Assembly (NCBI RefSeq): GCF_037327425.1
Contig: NZ_CP147846.1
Coordinates: 5,828,001 to 5,892,000 of the forward strand
Origin: Rhodococcus sovatensis
Lineage (GTDB): Bacteria > Actinomycetota > Actinomycetes > Mycobacteriales > Mycobacteriaceae
DNA: 64,000 bases
Direction of reading: 5' to 3'
This document shows positions 53,590-62,465 of the stretch, piece after piece. Both the position numbers and the translations under genes were made by a program. The notes beneath the pieces were generated by a model, which had not been told where the DNA came from, did not search any database, and saw nothing but the letters and a program-made list of their open reading frames with translations. Each line of letters opens with the position of its first letter. Within the stretch, counting starts at the first letter, position 1.

Positions 53590-54528
53590 CTACACCGGTG
53601 GAGCCACGAAGAGACCCTTGTCGACATCGTTGAACGACTTGGCCGCCACGAACTCATCCATCGCGTTGGCCGTGCCCCATTGGTCGGCAACATCAGGATC
53701 GGAGGAGTCGTACAGATGCGGGTGCCACAGATCCTCGTCGAGAATTTCGAGCTCAGTGGTGTATTCCATCGTGTTGCCGTTGGGGTCGAGGAAGTACGAA
53801 AAGGTGTTGTTGCCGGCCATGTGTCGACCCGGCCCCCAGACTTTCTCGACCCCCGCGCGGAGCATCCGTCCGGTGCCGCGCATGTATTCGTCGATGCCAC
53901 GCAGCTCGAACGATGCGTGATGGAGGGCGACGTGCGGGCCTCGCGCGATCGCCATCGAGTGGTGAAAACTGTTGGTGCGCATGAACCACATCACTTTTCC
54001 CATTCGGGGATGCATGAGGATGTCCGAGACCTTGAACCCGAAGTGCTTCTCGTAGAAGGCAACCGTCGCTTCAGGGTTCGGAGTGTTGACTACGACGTGG
54101 GAGAGCTTGACAGGAATCGACTCGCCTTCCTCGACCTTGCGGTGCTTGCGTACCGCAACGTCGGCGGAGACCTCGATGGTTCGGCCGTCGTGGTCGAAGA
54201 ACCGGAAGCCGTATCCCGCTCCCGGTGTCTGGAGCACGCCGGGCTCGTTCGCCAGCCGTACCCCGTCCCGGCCGAGTTCGAGAGCCAGTGCATCCACTGA
54301 GTCAGCGTCGGCAGCACCGTAGGAGATCAGGTCAAGCCGCTTGTCGTTGTCCTTGCGCAGTCGAACGACGTACTGCTCGGGTGATCCCTCGGCAGCGAGG
54401 TAGGTAACGTCGTTGTCTGTTCCGGCGACGGACAGTCCCCACCGGGAGGTGAAGAAGTCGAGTTGCTTCTCGTAGTCGGGGACAGCCAGGGCGACATGGC
54501 GTAGATGGGTGAATGCGTAGTCGGTCAT
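53590..54528 (-). CDS. Extradiol ring-cleavage dioxygenase (VOC type I)
   Basis: Two-domain VOC dioxygenase of 312 aa. The catalytic C-terminal domain has the Fe(II) ligands His in VKLSHVVVNTPN, His in ALHHASFEL and Glu in NTMEYTTEL. It cleaves a catechol-like ring beside the hydroxyls. Start MTDYAFTHLRHVA follows AGGAG. In the operon it would act on the product of the FAD monooxygenase encoded just upstream. Confidence 0.92.
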   Translation of the reverse strand: MTDYAFTHLRHVALAVPDYEKQLDFFTSRWGLSVAGTDNDVTYLAAEGSPEQYVVRLRKDNDKRLDLISYGAADADSVDALALELGRDGVRLANEPGVLQTPGAGYGFRFFDHDGRTIEVSADVAVRKHRKVEEGESIPVKLSHVVVNTPNPEATVAFYEKHFGFKVSDILMHPRMGKVMWFMRTNSFHHSMAIARGPHVALHHASFELRGIDEYMRGTGRMLRAGVEKVWGPGRHMAGNNTFSYFLDPNGNTMEYTTELEILDEDLWHPHLYDSSDPDVADQWGTANAMDEFVAAKSFNDVDKGLFVAPPV

Positions 54529-54577
54529 CGAGTACTCCTGATGAACAGTGTGGTTGGGCGGCGCACGGTCGAGCTCG

Positions 54578-55804
54578 TCACTGAACAACCGTCGTGAACG
54601 TCTGTTCTGCTTGGTCGATCAGCGCGATCTGCGACAGAATTTCCCGAGGACTCGACTCTCCGACTACTTTCTGCAGCAACGGAGTTCGGTCCAGGATCTG
54701 ATCGCGCACGTATTGCAGCGGTTTGGGCGCATGATGGAACATCTGCCCGAGCACATACGCCTGCTGCGACTGACGCGCGGTGTGAGGTTTACGAGGGGCC
54801 TCGAATGCGTCGAGTGCCGTGCGGACCGCCTGGTAGTCCGATAGATCGACGCCTGCCAGTCGGCGACCGATGAAATAGCCGTCCTCGGTGGCCATGCCGG
54901 CCCCATACGCCGCGTAGGGCGAGGTGGGGTGCGCAGCGTCACCGACGAGGGTCGCACGGCCTTTCGACCATTGCTTCAAGGGCTTACGATCTCTGATCGG
55001 CCAGCGCTGCACATCCTCGGGCCGTGTTGCGGCGATCAGTTGAGGCAGCGGGAATGCGAACTCTCTACCCAACTCCGCAGCGCTTGCGTGCAGGTCACCG
55101 GTGAATTCCTCGGATGCGTCGTGGGGGTGAAGTACCCACCACTGAAAACCGCTGCGGCCCTTGTGGCGGATCGACGTCCACGCGCCTTGGACCGTGCGGC
55201 TGTGTGAAACGACGCAGAGTCCGGGTTCCGCTCCGAGGTCATCGGCGTAAGTAAAGCCGCCGAAGATTTGTAGGTTGTGCTCACGCTTGGGGGAGTCACC
55301 CCACAGTGTGCGACGAACGAGCGAATCGATACCGTCTGCACCGATCACCACGTCTGCGTCCTCGACGGAGCCATCGGTCATCCGGAGTCGAACCCTTGAT
55401 TCGTCCTGATCAAGGCTGTCCACGCTGCGGTTGAGCTGCAGGACGTTCGGCGGGAGTGCCGCGATCAGGCGCTCGTACAGTTCCGGTCTGAGCAGTCCGA
55501 TGAAGCCTCCGCCGTAGTCCCGGACGACATCGGGGGGAAGATCGATACGGACGCGTCGATGTCCGCCCGCGTTCCGGAACTCGGACTCGCACGGTGCGCC
55601 GAGGTCACTGATGTCGACTCCCAGTAGGCCGAGGGCCTTGATGGGCGGCGGCCACAGGTTGAGGATGTTGCCGGCCGGGCGGGCCTGCTTGTATCGCTCG
55701 AGCAGCACTACTTCGTGGCCTGCTTGGTGAACCGAAAGGGCGGTTGCCATTCCGGCGGGTCCGGCGCCGATGACGGCAACCCGCCCGGTGGGGGGTGTGT
55801 TCAC
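54578..55804 (-). CDS. FAD-dependent aromatic monooxygenase
   Basis: Class A flavoprotein monooxygenase of 408 aa. The FAD motif is VAVIGAGPAGMATALSVHQAG, the DG motif is VVIGADGIDSLVRR and the GD motif is ATLVGDAAHPTSPYAAYG. It hydroxylates phenolic or hydroxypyridine rings with NAD(P)H. The GTG start has an AAGGAGA site ten bases upstream. Likely role: ring hydroxylation before extradiol cleavage. Confidence 0.92.
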   Translation of the reverse strand: MNTPPTGRVAVIGAGPAGMATALSVHQAGHEVVLLERYKQARPAGNILNLWPPPIKALGLLGVDISDLGAPCESEFRNAGGHRRVRIDLPPDVVRDYGGGFIGLLRPELYERLIAALPPNVLQLNRSVDSLDQDESRVRLRMTDGSVEDADVVIGADGIDSLVRRTLWGDSPKREHNLQIFGGFTYADDLGAEPGLCVVSHSRTVQGAWTSIRHKGRSGFQWWVLHPHDASEEFTGDLHASAAELGREFAFPLPQLIAATRPEDVQRWPIRDRKPLKQWSKGRATLVGDAAHPTSPYAAYGAGMATEDGYFIGRRLAGVDLSDYQAVRTALDAFEAPRKPHTARQSQQAYVLGQMFHHAPKPLQYVRDQILDRTPLLQKVVGESSPREILSQIALIDQAEQTFTTVVQ

Positions 55805-55837
55805 GAGTTACGTCTCCTTCGTAGAGAAATTGAGTAG

Positions 55838-56122
55838 CTATTGCACGTCGTATGCGGACATCTCGGGTTCCCCGACGATCAAGTCGGGGACCACCGCCAG
55901 GAAGTTTTGGGTGTGGGTATGCGTCATGTGTTCCTCGAGTGCACTGCGGTCGCGCCAGATCTCGATGCTGACCACCGTGTCGGTGTCGGTGAGATCTGCA
56001 TAGAAGCCGTAGGACCGACATCCGTCGTCTTCCCGGGCGGCGACGGTGATTTCCGTTGCCGCAGCGATGAACTCGGCGCGACTGAGGGGGTCGATCCGGG
56101 CGGTACCGGTCACAATCAACAT
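55838..56122 (-). CDS. ABM-domain (quinol monooxygenase-like) protein
   Basis: Small protein of 94 aa, first gene of the aromatic operon. It shows the ABM fold: MLIVTGTARIDPLSRAEF, DDGCRSYGFYADL and SIEIWRDRSALEEHM. The ATG at 56122 follows AGGAG; the longer frame adds only MSSLQECQ. It may oxidise a hydroquinone intermediate. It is different in sequence from the ABM protein at 51949. Confidence 0.83.
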   Translation of the reverse strand: MLIVTGTARIDPLSRAEFIAAATEITVAAREDDGCRSYGFYADLTDTDTVVSIEIWRDRSALEEHMTHTHTQNFLAVVPDLIVGEPEMSAYDVQ

Positions 56123-56265
56123 TTGACACTCCTGGAGGGAACTCAACCGAATCGACTCAAAACGTAGTGATCGATACGGTTTGATTATGATGTGCTCTGA
56201 GTCACTAAAAAGTCAACCCCCGGATTCTCACAAGTTGCCCAGGCGCGATAATCGTCGTCGTGACA

Positions 56266-56919
56266 ATGAATTCGCCCAGCGACGACGAGCTCGCCGTCCG
56301 GCTCCCGAGGCAGCAACGAAGCAGGCAAGCCTGGGCCCGTATTCTCGATGCCGGGGTCGCGATCATGGAAGACGTGGGCTACGACGCTTTCACCATCGCC
56401 GAGGTCTGTGAACGTGCCGAGGTCGCTCCACGGGCCGTGTACGAACGCGTCAATACGAAGGACGGGTTGTTTCTCGCCGTCTACGAGCACAAGATGCAAC
56501 AGGTCCTCGCCGATCAGAGTGCCGCGTTCCACGAAACCGTTTGGGAAGGAATGACACCGCAGCAACTGATACGTGGCGCGATCGAAGGCATGGTCACGGT
56601 GTTCACGGTTCACCGCGCGTTTCTGAGCTCGGTGATCCTGATTTCAGGTGTTCACCGTGAGGTGTACCGGCGCGGTAGCCTGCATGCACGGAACCTCGGA
56701 GACCAATTCACGGCGATTCTGATGCGCGGTGAAGTTGAGATCCGTCATGCGAATCCAGAGGCAGCGATACGTATGACGTTCACATCAGCGTTTTCCTCGA
56801 TCGTCCTGCGTACGAGCTACGGGCCAGGCTTTTTCGGTCCTGCAGTCGACGACGCAACCTTTGTCAGCCAGCTTTCCGACATGGCCGATTCGTACCTGCT
56901 CCGATACGAGGACCACTGA
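56266..56919 (+). CDS. TetR-family transcriptional regulator
   Basis: TetR regulator of 217 aa with helix-turn-helix YDAFTIAEVCERAEVAPRAVYERV, then NTKDGLFLAVYEHK. It is divergent from the aromatic operon across 140 bp and probably represses it. A GTG at 56260 is an alternative start. No ribosome site is clear. The ligand domain has two Phe-rich helices, FTSAFSSIVLRTSYG, suggesting an aromatic ligand, which is only a guess. Confidence 0.87.
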   Translation: MNSPSDDELAVRLPRQQRSRQAWARILDAGVAIMEDVGYDAFTIAEVCERAEVAPRAVYERVNTKDGLFLAVYEHKMQQVLADQSAAFHETVWEGMTPQQLIRGAIEGMVTVFTVHRAFLSSVILISGVHREVYRRGSLHARNLGDQFTAILMRGEVEIRHANPEAAIRMTFTSAFSSIVLRTSYGPGFFGPAVDDATFVSQLSDMADSYLLRYEDH

Positions 56920-57125
56920 CGCGCGCTTCTCGGATCAGGTTGCCCGCCACTGCATGTCGCCGATCTGCCTTTAAACTAAATGTCGGCAGGGCACGACGCA
57001 CAAGCCCCCCGTTGAGAGCGCCGCTAGCGGTTCGCTACGCCGGAAGCGGCCGCTCGCCACTGGCGACGGCGGCTCAGTCTCCAGCACCCCGACACCGACC
57101 GCGTTTGCCATGCGAAAATCATGCC

Positions 57126-58091
57126 GTGCACATCGAGGCGCTCGACGCTGAACTTGCCGCTCTACTCGGAGAGGTTCCGGCGCTGGACTTCGCGGACATC
57201 GCTGCAACCCGGGCAGCGCTCGCGGATCCGACACCGTCCGCCGCTGCTTCCGACAACGCTGCTGCTTTCGGCGTGACTGTCACCGATATGTCTGTCACCG
57301 ATATGGACGTGGAGGCAGATGGACACACGGTGCGCGTGCGGGTGACCGCGCCCGTGCTGGCGCCGGGCCATCCGCTGCCGGTGATCGTAGAGGTGCACGG
57401 TGGTGGGTTCGCTCTGGGTTCCGGTGCGTCGAACGACGACGGGAACCGCGAGCTGGCGTCGACGCTGCCGTGCATCGTCGTTGCAGTCGACTACCGGTTG
57501 AGCCCAGAGTTTCCCTACCCGGCCGCGGTAGAGGACTGCGTGGCGGCCGTGACCTGGGCGACGAACAATGCCGGCGAGCTGGGAGGCGACGTGAGCCGGG
57601 TCGGCCTGCTCGGCACCAGCGCGGGTGCGTGCCTCGCTGCGTGCACTGCTCTGCATCTTCGTGACCGGTATCGGCGCGATCACCGCGGCCCGATCCCTGT
57701 GATGCAGGCGTTGATCGAACCGGCTCTCGACGACCGGGACGGTACCCCGTCCATGGTCCAGGGCGGCGACGCGGTCTTCTGGAACACCCGCAACGCGATG
57801 CTCAGTTGGCAGCACTACCTCGCGGGCAGACCGGCCGACGAGTTTACGTCGCCGTCCCGAGAGCAGGATCTGTCCGGTTTGCCGCCGACCTACCTCACCG
57901 TCAACGAGCTCGATCCGCTGCGAGACCAGGGCATCGATTATGCGCGCCGATTGCTCGCCGCGGATGTACGCGTCGAAATGCATTGCTGGCCCGGTGCCTT
58001 CCACGGTTTCCGGATGTTCGACACAGACCTCGGTCGACGCACGCGCGCGATGGATGTCGCGGCGATCGCCCGGTTGATGGGTTCGAGTTAA
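57126..58091 (+). CDS. Alpha/beta-hydrolase (HSL-type esterase)
   Basis: Esterase of 321 aa in the hormone-sensitive-lipase group. The oxyanion motif is VHGGGFALGSGAS, the nucleophile is Ser in GTSAGACLAA, the Asp is in NELDPLRDQG and the His in AFHGFRMF. Start is the GTG at 57126; the upstream open frame of 62 codons has no family sequence. Its stop overlaps the convergent GntR stop by 4 bp. The 206 bp upstream hold no recognised gene. It may hydrolyse a short-chain ester. Confidence 0.9.
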   Translation: MHIEALDAELAALLGEVPALDFADIAATRAALADPTPSAAASDNAAAFGVTVTDMSVTDMDVEADGHTVRVRVTAPVLAPGHPLPVIVEVHGGGFALGSGASNDDGNRELASTLPCIVVAVDYRLSPEFPYPAAVEDCVAAVTWATNNAGELGGDVSRVGLLGTSAGACLAACTALHLRDRYRRDHRGPIPVMQALIEPALDDRDGTPSMVQGGDAVFWNTRNAMLSWQHYLAGRPADEFTSPSREQDLSGLPPTYLTVNELDPLRDQGIDYARRLLAADVRVEMHCWPGAFHGFRMFDTDLGRRTRAMDVAAIARLMGSS

Positions 58092-58747
58092 GCGACGAGA
58101 TTGCTGACGGCCCAGCTCATGTGGGTGCGCACCGCGAGGGCGGCGTCTTCGGGATCGCCCGCTTCGATGGCGTCGACGATCTCGTGATGGCGGTCGGTGT
58201 CCATGTTTCCGACGGCTCGCTCGCGGCCGGCGTACATGATCGACATGCGGATGGAGCCTTCGAGGTTGGTCCAGGAATGCAACAGGGTCTCGTTGTCGGC
58301 GGACCGGCACAGTAGGCGGTGGAAGTCGAGATCGGCTTCGATACGGTCGTCGAGCGTTTCGTCCTTGGGGGCCTGGCCCATCAGCTCGAGTGCTGCGCGC
58401 AATCGTGCGATGACGAGTGGCCGTTCGGGATGCCGAGCGATCGCCGAGGCAGCGAGACCTTCCAGGGCGGCGCGGACGGAGAAGATGTCCTGAATTTCTT
58501 TGGTGTCGAGGTGCCTGACGTGCAACCGCCCGCGCGCCCCGGTGACGACGAGACCTTCCTGCTGCAGCTGCCGAAGTGCTTCGCGAAGAGTTCCGCGACT
58601 GATCTGCAGGCGCTCGGAGAGTTCGGTCTCGACGAGCGCGCTGCGCGGCCTCAGTTCGCCGCTCGTGATGGCGGACCGCAGAGCGGTGACTGCCTGTTGA
58701 CGCAGATTGGTCTTCTGCAGTCCGAGAAGTGCGCCGGGTTGCCCCAC
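58088..58747 (-). CDS. GntR-family regulator, FCD (FadR-like) type
   Basis: GntR regulator of 219 aa. The helix-turn-helix is LSERLQISRGTLREALRQLQQEGLVV; the FCD domain has metal-binding residues typical for this group (EADLDFHRLLC, DTDRHHEIVDAI, RTHMSWAV). The GTG start is eight bases after AAAGGAG. It lies downstream of the transketolase genes on the same strand but has its own upstream palindrome CTGTCGACAG, which recurs at the transporter/SDR promoter. Confidence 0.88.
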   Translation of the reverse strand: MGQPGALLGLQKTNLRQQAVTALRSAITSGELRPRSALVETELSERLQISRGTLREALRQLQQEGLVVTGARGRLHVRHLDTKEIQDIFSVRAALEGLAASAIARHPERPLVIARLRAALELMGQAPKDETLDDRIEADLDFHRLLCRSADNETLLHSWTNLEGSIRMSIMYAGRERAVGNMDTDRHHEIVDAIEAGDPEDAALAVRTHMSWAVSNLVA

Positions 58748-58808
58748 CGTGGAGACTCCTTTCGTCGGAGACGCCAGAGGCGCCTCACTGCAGACAGTCG
58801 ACCGGTAG

Positions 58809-58818
58809 CTGTCGACAG
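58809..58818. promoter_or_regulatory. Putative FCD-GntR operator CTGTCGACAG
   Basis: Perfect 10-bp palindrome 62 bp upstream of the GntR start. CTGTCAACAG, one base different, occurs twice before the transporter/transketolase operon at 62.2 kb. Confidence 0.5.
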
Positions 58819-58872
58819 TGAGTGTACGGGTACGGACACCACTCTTCTCGGACCGCAGATCCATCGTTATCC

Positions 58873-59862
58873 CTACAGCTCGCCCAGAATTCGAGATTCG
58901 ATGCTCGAAGTGGACAGGCCGTAGCGGTCATGCAGGGTCGGCAGAGCGCCTGCGGCCAAGAACTCGTCGGGCAGCGAGATCGCCCCGACCTTCTTGCCGA
59001 TTCCGCGCTCGACAATGGCCGACGCCACGGTCTCGAACAGGCCGCCGATCTTGGTGTGGTTCTCGCAGGTGAACGCGAGCCGCGGAGTATCGAGCTCGGC
59101 GAGCACGGTGTCGGCGTCGAACGGCTTGATGGTCGGCGTGTGCACGACGGCGACATCGACGTTGTGCTTCTCGAGGTTCGCCGCGGCCTGCAGGGCGCGC
59201 ATGGTCATCAGGCCGCTGGCGACGAGAACGACGTCGTTGCCGGGGCGGATGACCTTGGCCTTGCCGAGTTCGAAGGTGTAGTCGTACTCGTCCAGAACCG
59301 TTGCGACCTTGCCGCGCAGCAGGCGCAGGTAGGTGGGGCCGTCCGATGCCGCTAGCTGCGGAACTGCCTGCTCGATGTCGACGGAATCGCACGGATCGAC
59401 GATCGTCAGATTGGGCATGCCCCGGAAGATCGCGACATCCTCGGTGGCCTGGTGGCTGGGCCCGTAGCCGGTGGTGAGGCCTGGGAGTCCGCCGACGATG
59501 TTGACGTTGAGGTTCGGCTCTGCGATATCGAGGCACAGGAAGTCGTAGGCGCGGCGGGCGGCGAATACCGAGTAGGTCGAGGCGAAGGGAATCAAACCGG
59601 TTTCGGCCATGCCTGCTGCCGCACCGAAGAGGAGCTGCTCGGCCATGCCCATTTGAAAGAAGCGCTCGGGGAATGCGTGCGCGAAGATGTGCATGTCGGT
59701 GTATTTGGCGAGGTCGGCGCTGAGTCCGACGATCTTGTCGTTGCCCTGGGCGGCCTCGACGAGTGCGTGTCCGAACGGGGCGTTGGCGGTGCGCTGCCCC
59801 GGGTCGACGAACGACGCGATCATCGCGGACGTTTTCAGTTTGGGGGGAGTCGTGGTGGTCAT
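58873..59862 (-). CDS. Transketolase, C-terminal subunit
   Basis: Second half of a split transketolase, 329 aa: the pyrimidine-binding domain (MGMAEQLLFGAAAGMAETGLIPF, YDFLCLDIAEPNLNV, GPSHQATEDVAIFRGMPN) and the C-terminal domain. It pairs with the N-terminal subunit encoded upstream to form a thiamine-diphosphate enzyme that transfers two-carbon ketol units. Its ATG overlaps the partner's stop by 4 nt. Confidence 0.92.
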   Translation of the reverse strand: MTTTTPPKLKTSAMIASFVDPGQRTANAPFGHALVEAAQGNDKIVGLSADLAKYTDMHIFAHAFPERFFQMGMAEQLLFGAAAGMAETGLIPFASTYSVFAARRAYDFLCLDIAEPNLNVNIVGGLPGLTTGYGPSHQATEDVAIFRGMPNLTIVDPCDSVDIEQAVPQLAASDGPTYLRLLRGKVATVLDEYDYTFELGKAKVIRPGNDVVLVASGLMTMRALQAAANLEKHNVDVAVVHTPTIKPFDADTVLAELDTPRLAFTCENHTKIGGLFETVASAIVERGIGKKVGAISLPDEFLAAGALPTLHDRYGLSTSSIESRILGEL

Positions 59863-60764
59863 GCCTGGACCTCGTTTTCCTGCAGGTAGGTCGGATCGGT
59901 GAAGCGGTCGGTCAGTTGCTGGCGGCAGATGGCCCACTCGTGTTCGTCGATGCGCATGAAGTGTGCTTTCTCGCGGTTTTCGAGCAGGGGAACTCCGTAG
60001 CCGATTTTGGTGTCGCAGATGATGATCGAGGGCTTCCCGGCGGGAGCTGAGGCAGCGCACGCGGAGTCGAAGGCCCCGAGCAGCGCGGCGGGGTCGTTGC
60101 CGTCGATGCGGTAGACGTTCCAGCCCATGGCTGCCCATTTCTCGTGGACGGGTTCGATGCCGAGAACACCTGCGGTCGGGCCGTCGGCCTGGAGTGCGTT
60201 CATGTCGACCATCGCAATGAGGTTGCCGAGTCGGTGGTGGTGGGCGCCCATCGCTGCTTCCCATGTCGAGCCTTCGTCGAGTTCGCCGTCGGAGAGGAAG
60301 TTGAACACGCGGGACTGCGAGTTCTGGTGCCGGAGGCCGAGTGCCATGCCGACCGCAACGGTGAGCCCGTGGCCGAGCGAGCCGCCGGAGATTTCCATTC
60401 CGGGTGTGTATGTGGCCATTGCGGACATCGGTAGGCGGGAGTCGTCGGATCCGTAGGTTTCGAGTTCGTCCTCGGGGACGATTCCTGCAGCGGCGAGTGC
60501 GGCGTAGAGACCGATGGCGTAGTGACCGGTGGAGAGCAGGAACCGGTCGCGTTCGTTCCAGTGGGGGTTGTCGGCGCGGTAGTTCAGGCGGTCTGCGTAG
60601 ACCGCGGCGAAGATGTCGGCGGCGCCGAGGGCCTGTCCGACGTAGCCCTGGCCCTGAGCTTCGCCCATGTCGATGACGTGGTGGCGCATGCGGTAGGCGA
60701 AGTCGGCGGCCTTGTCGATTCGGGCACGTTCGTTGTGTGTCGGGGCGGGGGTCGTGATGGTCAT
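59859..60764 (-). CDS. Transketolase, N-terminal subunit
   Basis: First half of a split transketolase, 301 aa: the diphosphate-binding domain with GHGLTVAVGMALGLRHQ and the ThDP motif SDGELDEGSTWEAAM ending in DMN; the usual GDG is SDG. The two-subunit form is common in pathways for unusual sugars such as branched or C4 sugars. It overlaps both the transporter upstream and the C-terminal subunit downstream by 4 nt. Confidence 0.92.
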   Translation of the reverse strand: MTITTPAPTHNERARIDKAADFAYRMRHHVIDMGEAQGQGYVGQALGAADIFAAVYADRLNYRADNPHWNERDRFLLSTGHYAIGLYAALAAAGIVPEDELETYGSDDSRLPMSAMATYTPGMEISGGSLGHGLTVAVGMALGLRHQNSQSRVFNFLSDGELDEGSTWEAAMGAHHHRLGNLIAMVDMNALQADGPTAGVLGIEPVHEKWAAMGWNVYRIDGNDPAALLGAFDSACAASAPAGKPSIIICDTKIGYGVPLLENREKAHFMRIDEHEWAICRQQLTDRFTDPTYLQENEVQA

Positions 60765-62119
60765 GCGAGTTCCTTTTCGCGAGTGGGGAGATCGGCCGGC
60801 CTAGGGGTGGTGCGCTCGGCCTCCTGCGCGAGTGTGCGTTCGGTCGCGCCCCAGGTCTCCTTGGTGGCGATGGCGGATGCGAGGCCGATCAGTGCGTAGG
60901 TGATGAACAGCAGGGCCGGTCCGAGCCACCCGAGCCAGACGAACAGCAGGGTGGTGATGAACGGAGTGAAACCGGAGACCATGGCCGAGATCTGGTATGC
61001 GAGTGAGGCTCCCGATGCGCGTCGTGCTGCGGTGAAGAGCTCGGGGAACCAGGCGCCCTGTGATCCGGCGAGAGCGTTCTGGCAGACGGCGTAGGCCAGG
61101 ACGATGGTGGCGATCACGAAGGCGAAGAGGCCCGTGTTGACAAGCAGAAACATGGGGATACCGAAGAGGGCAGCGAAGATGCAGACTCCGATGTAGAGGG
61201 GCCGTCGTCCGATCCTGTCGGTGAGTGCCGCCCACCCCATGGTGGCGAAGATTCCGATGAACGATGCGATGCACAGTGCGGTGATCGTTTCCTGCGTCGT
61301 GGCGAGTCCTTGGGTGTGCAGGTAGGAAATCATGTAGGTGACGGACACTGCGTATCCTGCGGTTTCGGCGATGCGCAGGCCGATGCCGCGCAGGATGTTC
61401 GGCCAGTCCTGCTTGATCGATTCCACGATCGGGGACTTGGTGACACCGGCTTCCTTGACGTCGTCGAAGACGGGGGACTCGGGGACCTTGGAGCGAATGA
61501 TCAGGCCGACCGCGACGAGCACGATGCTGAACAGGAACGGCACGCGCCATGCCCAGTCGCCGCCGAGGTGCACGCTGCCGAGGAAGACGAGGTTCGCCAG
61601 GAGCAGGCCGACAGGGAAGCCTGCTTGGACGATGCCGGTGAATGCGCCCTTCTTGCGCCATGGGGCGTGTTCGTAGCTCATCAGGATTGCGCCGCCCCAT
61701 TCGGCGCCGAAGGCGAGGCCTTGGATGATGCGGACGACGACGAGCAGGATCGGGGCGATGATGCCGGCTTGGGCGTAGGTGGGGAGCAGCCCGATGGCGA
61801 ACGTCGCGATTCCCATCAGAATCAACGATCCGACGAGGACCGGCTTGCGGCCGACCTTGTCGCCGAGGTGTCCGCCGACGATGCCGCCGAGCGGACGTGC
61901 GGCGAAGCCGACGCCGAGGGTGGCGAACGCTGCGAGCGTTCCGGTCACCGAGTTGGAGCCGGGGAAGAACGCTGTACCGAAGTACAGGGCGGCGGCGGTG
62001 CCGAAGCCGATGAAGTCGTACGTTTCGATGACGGCGCCGACCGAGGATCCGACGGCGACGCGTTTGGCGTCTTTCGTGCCGTGGACCGGTCCGCGCATCT
62101 CGAGAGCCTTTTCGCTCAT
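60761..62119 (-). CDS. MFS transporter, metabolite:H+ symporter (MHS) type
   Basis: Transporter of 452 aa with about twelve membrane segments. The MHS-type loop GGHLGDKVGRKPVLVGSLILMG and the segment SSVGAVIETYDFIGFGTAAAL at the start are visible, with RIIQGLAFGAEWGGA. The ATG at 62119 is seven bases after AGGAGGG. It is first in the operon with the transketolase subunits and probably imports their substrate or a precursor. Confidence 0.9.
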   Translation of the reverse strand: MSEKALEMRGPVHGTKDAKRVAVGSSVGAVIETYDFIGFGTAAALYFGTAFFPGSNSVTGTLAAFATLGVGFAARPLGGIVGGHLGDKVGRKPVLVGSLILMGIATFAIGLLPTYAQAGIIAPILLVVVRIIQGLAFGAEWGGAILMSYEHAPWRKKGAFTGIVQAGFPVGLLLANLVFLGSVHLGGDWAWRVPFLFSIVLVAVGLIIRSKVPESPVFDDVKEAGVTKSPIVESIKQDWPNILRGIGLRIAETAGYAVSVTYMISYLHTQGLATTQETITALCIASFIGIFATMGWAALTDRIGRRPLYIGVCIFAALFGIPMFLLVNTGLFAFVIATIVLAYAVCQNALAGSQGAWFPELFTAARRASGASLAYQISAMVSGFTPFITTLLFVWLGWLGPALLFITYALIGLASAIATKETWGATERTLAQEAERTTPRPADLPTREKELA

Positions 62120-62171
62120 GGGAACCCTCCTGCAGAGGTAGTGGGATTCAAACTCGTCCAAGTGACCGTCG

Positions 62172-62238
62172 ACTGTCAACAGCACTCAGTGTGACCCAGT
62201 CCACTGACACTGTCAACAGTCAACCGGTGACGGTTGAC
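62172..62238. promoter_or_regulatory. Putative GntR operator cluster in the divergent transporter/SDR promoter
   Basis: ACTGTCAACAG occurs as a direct repeat at 62172-62182 and 62209-62219. It is followed by an inverted repeat GTCAACC/GGTTGAC (62219-62238, 6-nt spacer). The repeats match the palindrome before the FCD-GntR gene with one base change. Together they likely bind that regulator. Confidence 0.5.
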
Positions 62239-62296
62239 GGTAGGTATCGAGTGCGCATACTGTGGGCCGCATCACCACCACGACGAAAGAACTCGT

Positions 62297-62440
62297 ATGT
62301 GGGAGACACCGCTGTTCGATACACGGTTGGGGTGTTCGACCATCTCGTTTCGGCACCTGGCACTGCGACCGGCGTTGAAGACCATCGCCGGCCTGGGCTT
62401 CACGGAGATCGAACAGTCGATTACTCGCGCCACAATCTGA
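62297..62440 (+). pseudogene. N-terminal remnant of a sugar phosphate isomerase/epimerase
   Basis: The frame reads RLGCSTISFRHLALRPALKT and then IAGLGFTEIE, the first beta-alpha units of TIM-barrel sugar isomerases/epimerases, and then hits a stop at 62440. The rest of the barrel is missing and the SDR gene follows 25 bp later. It is probably the trace of an isomerase lost from this sugar pathway. Confidence 0.6.
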
Positions 62441-62465
62441 TTCGTTCACACCAGGAGGAAAGAAC

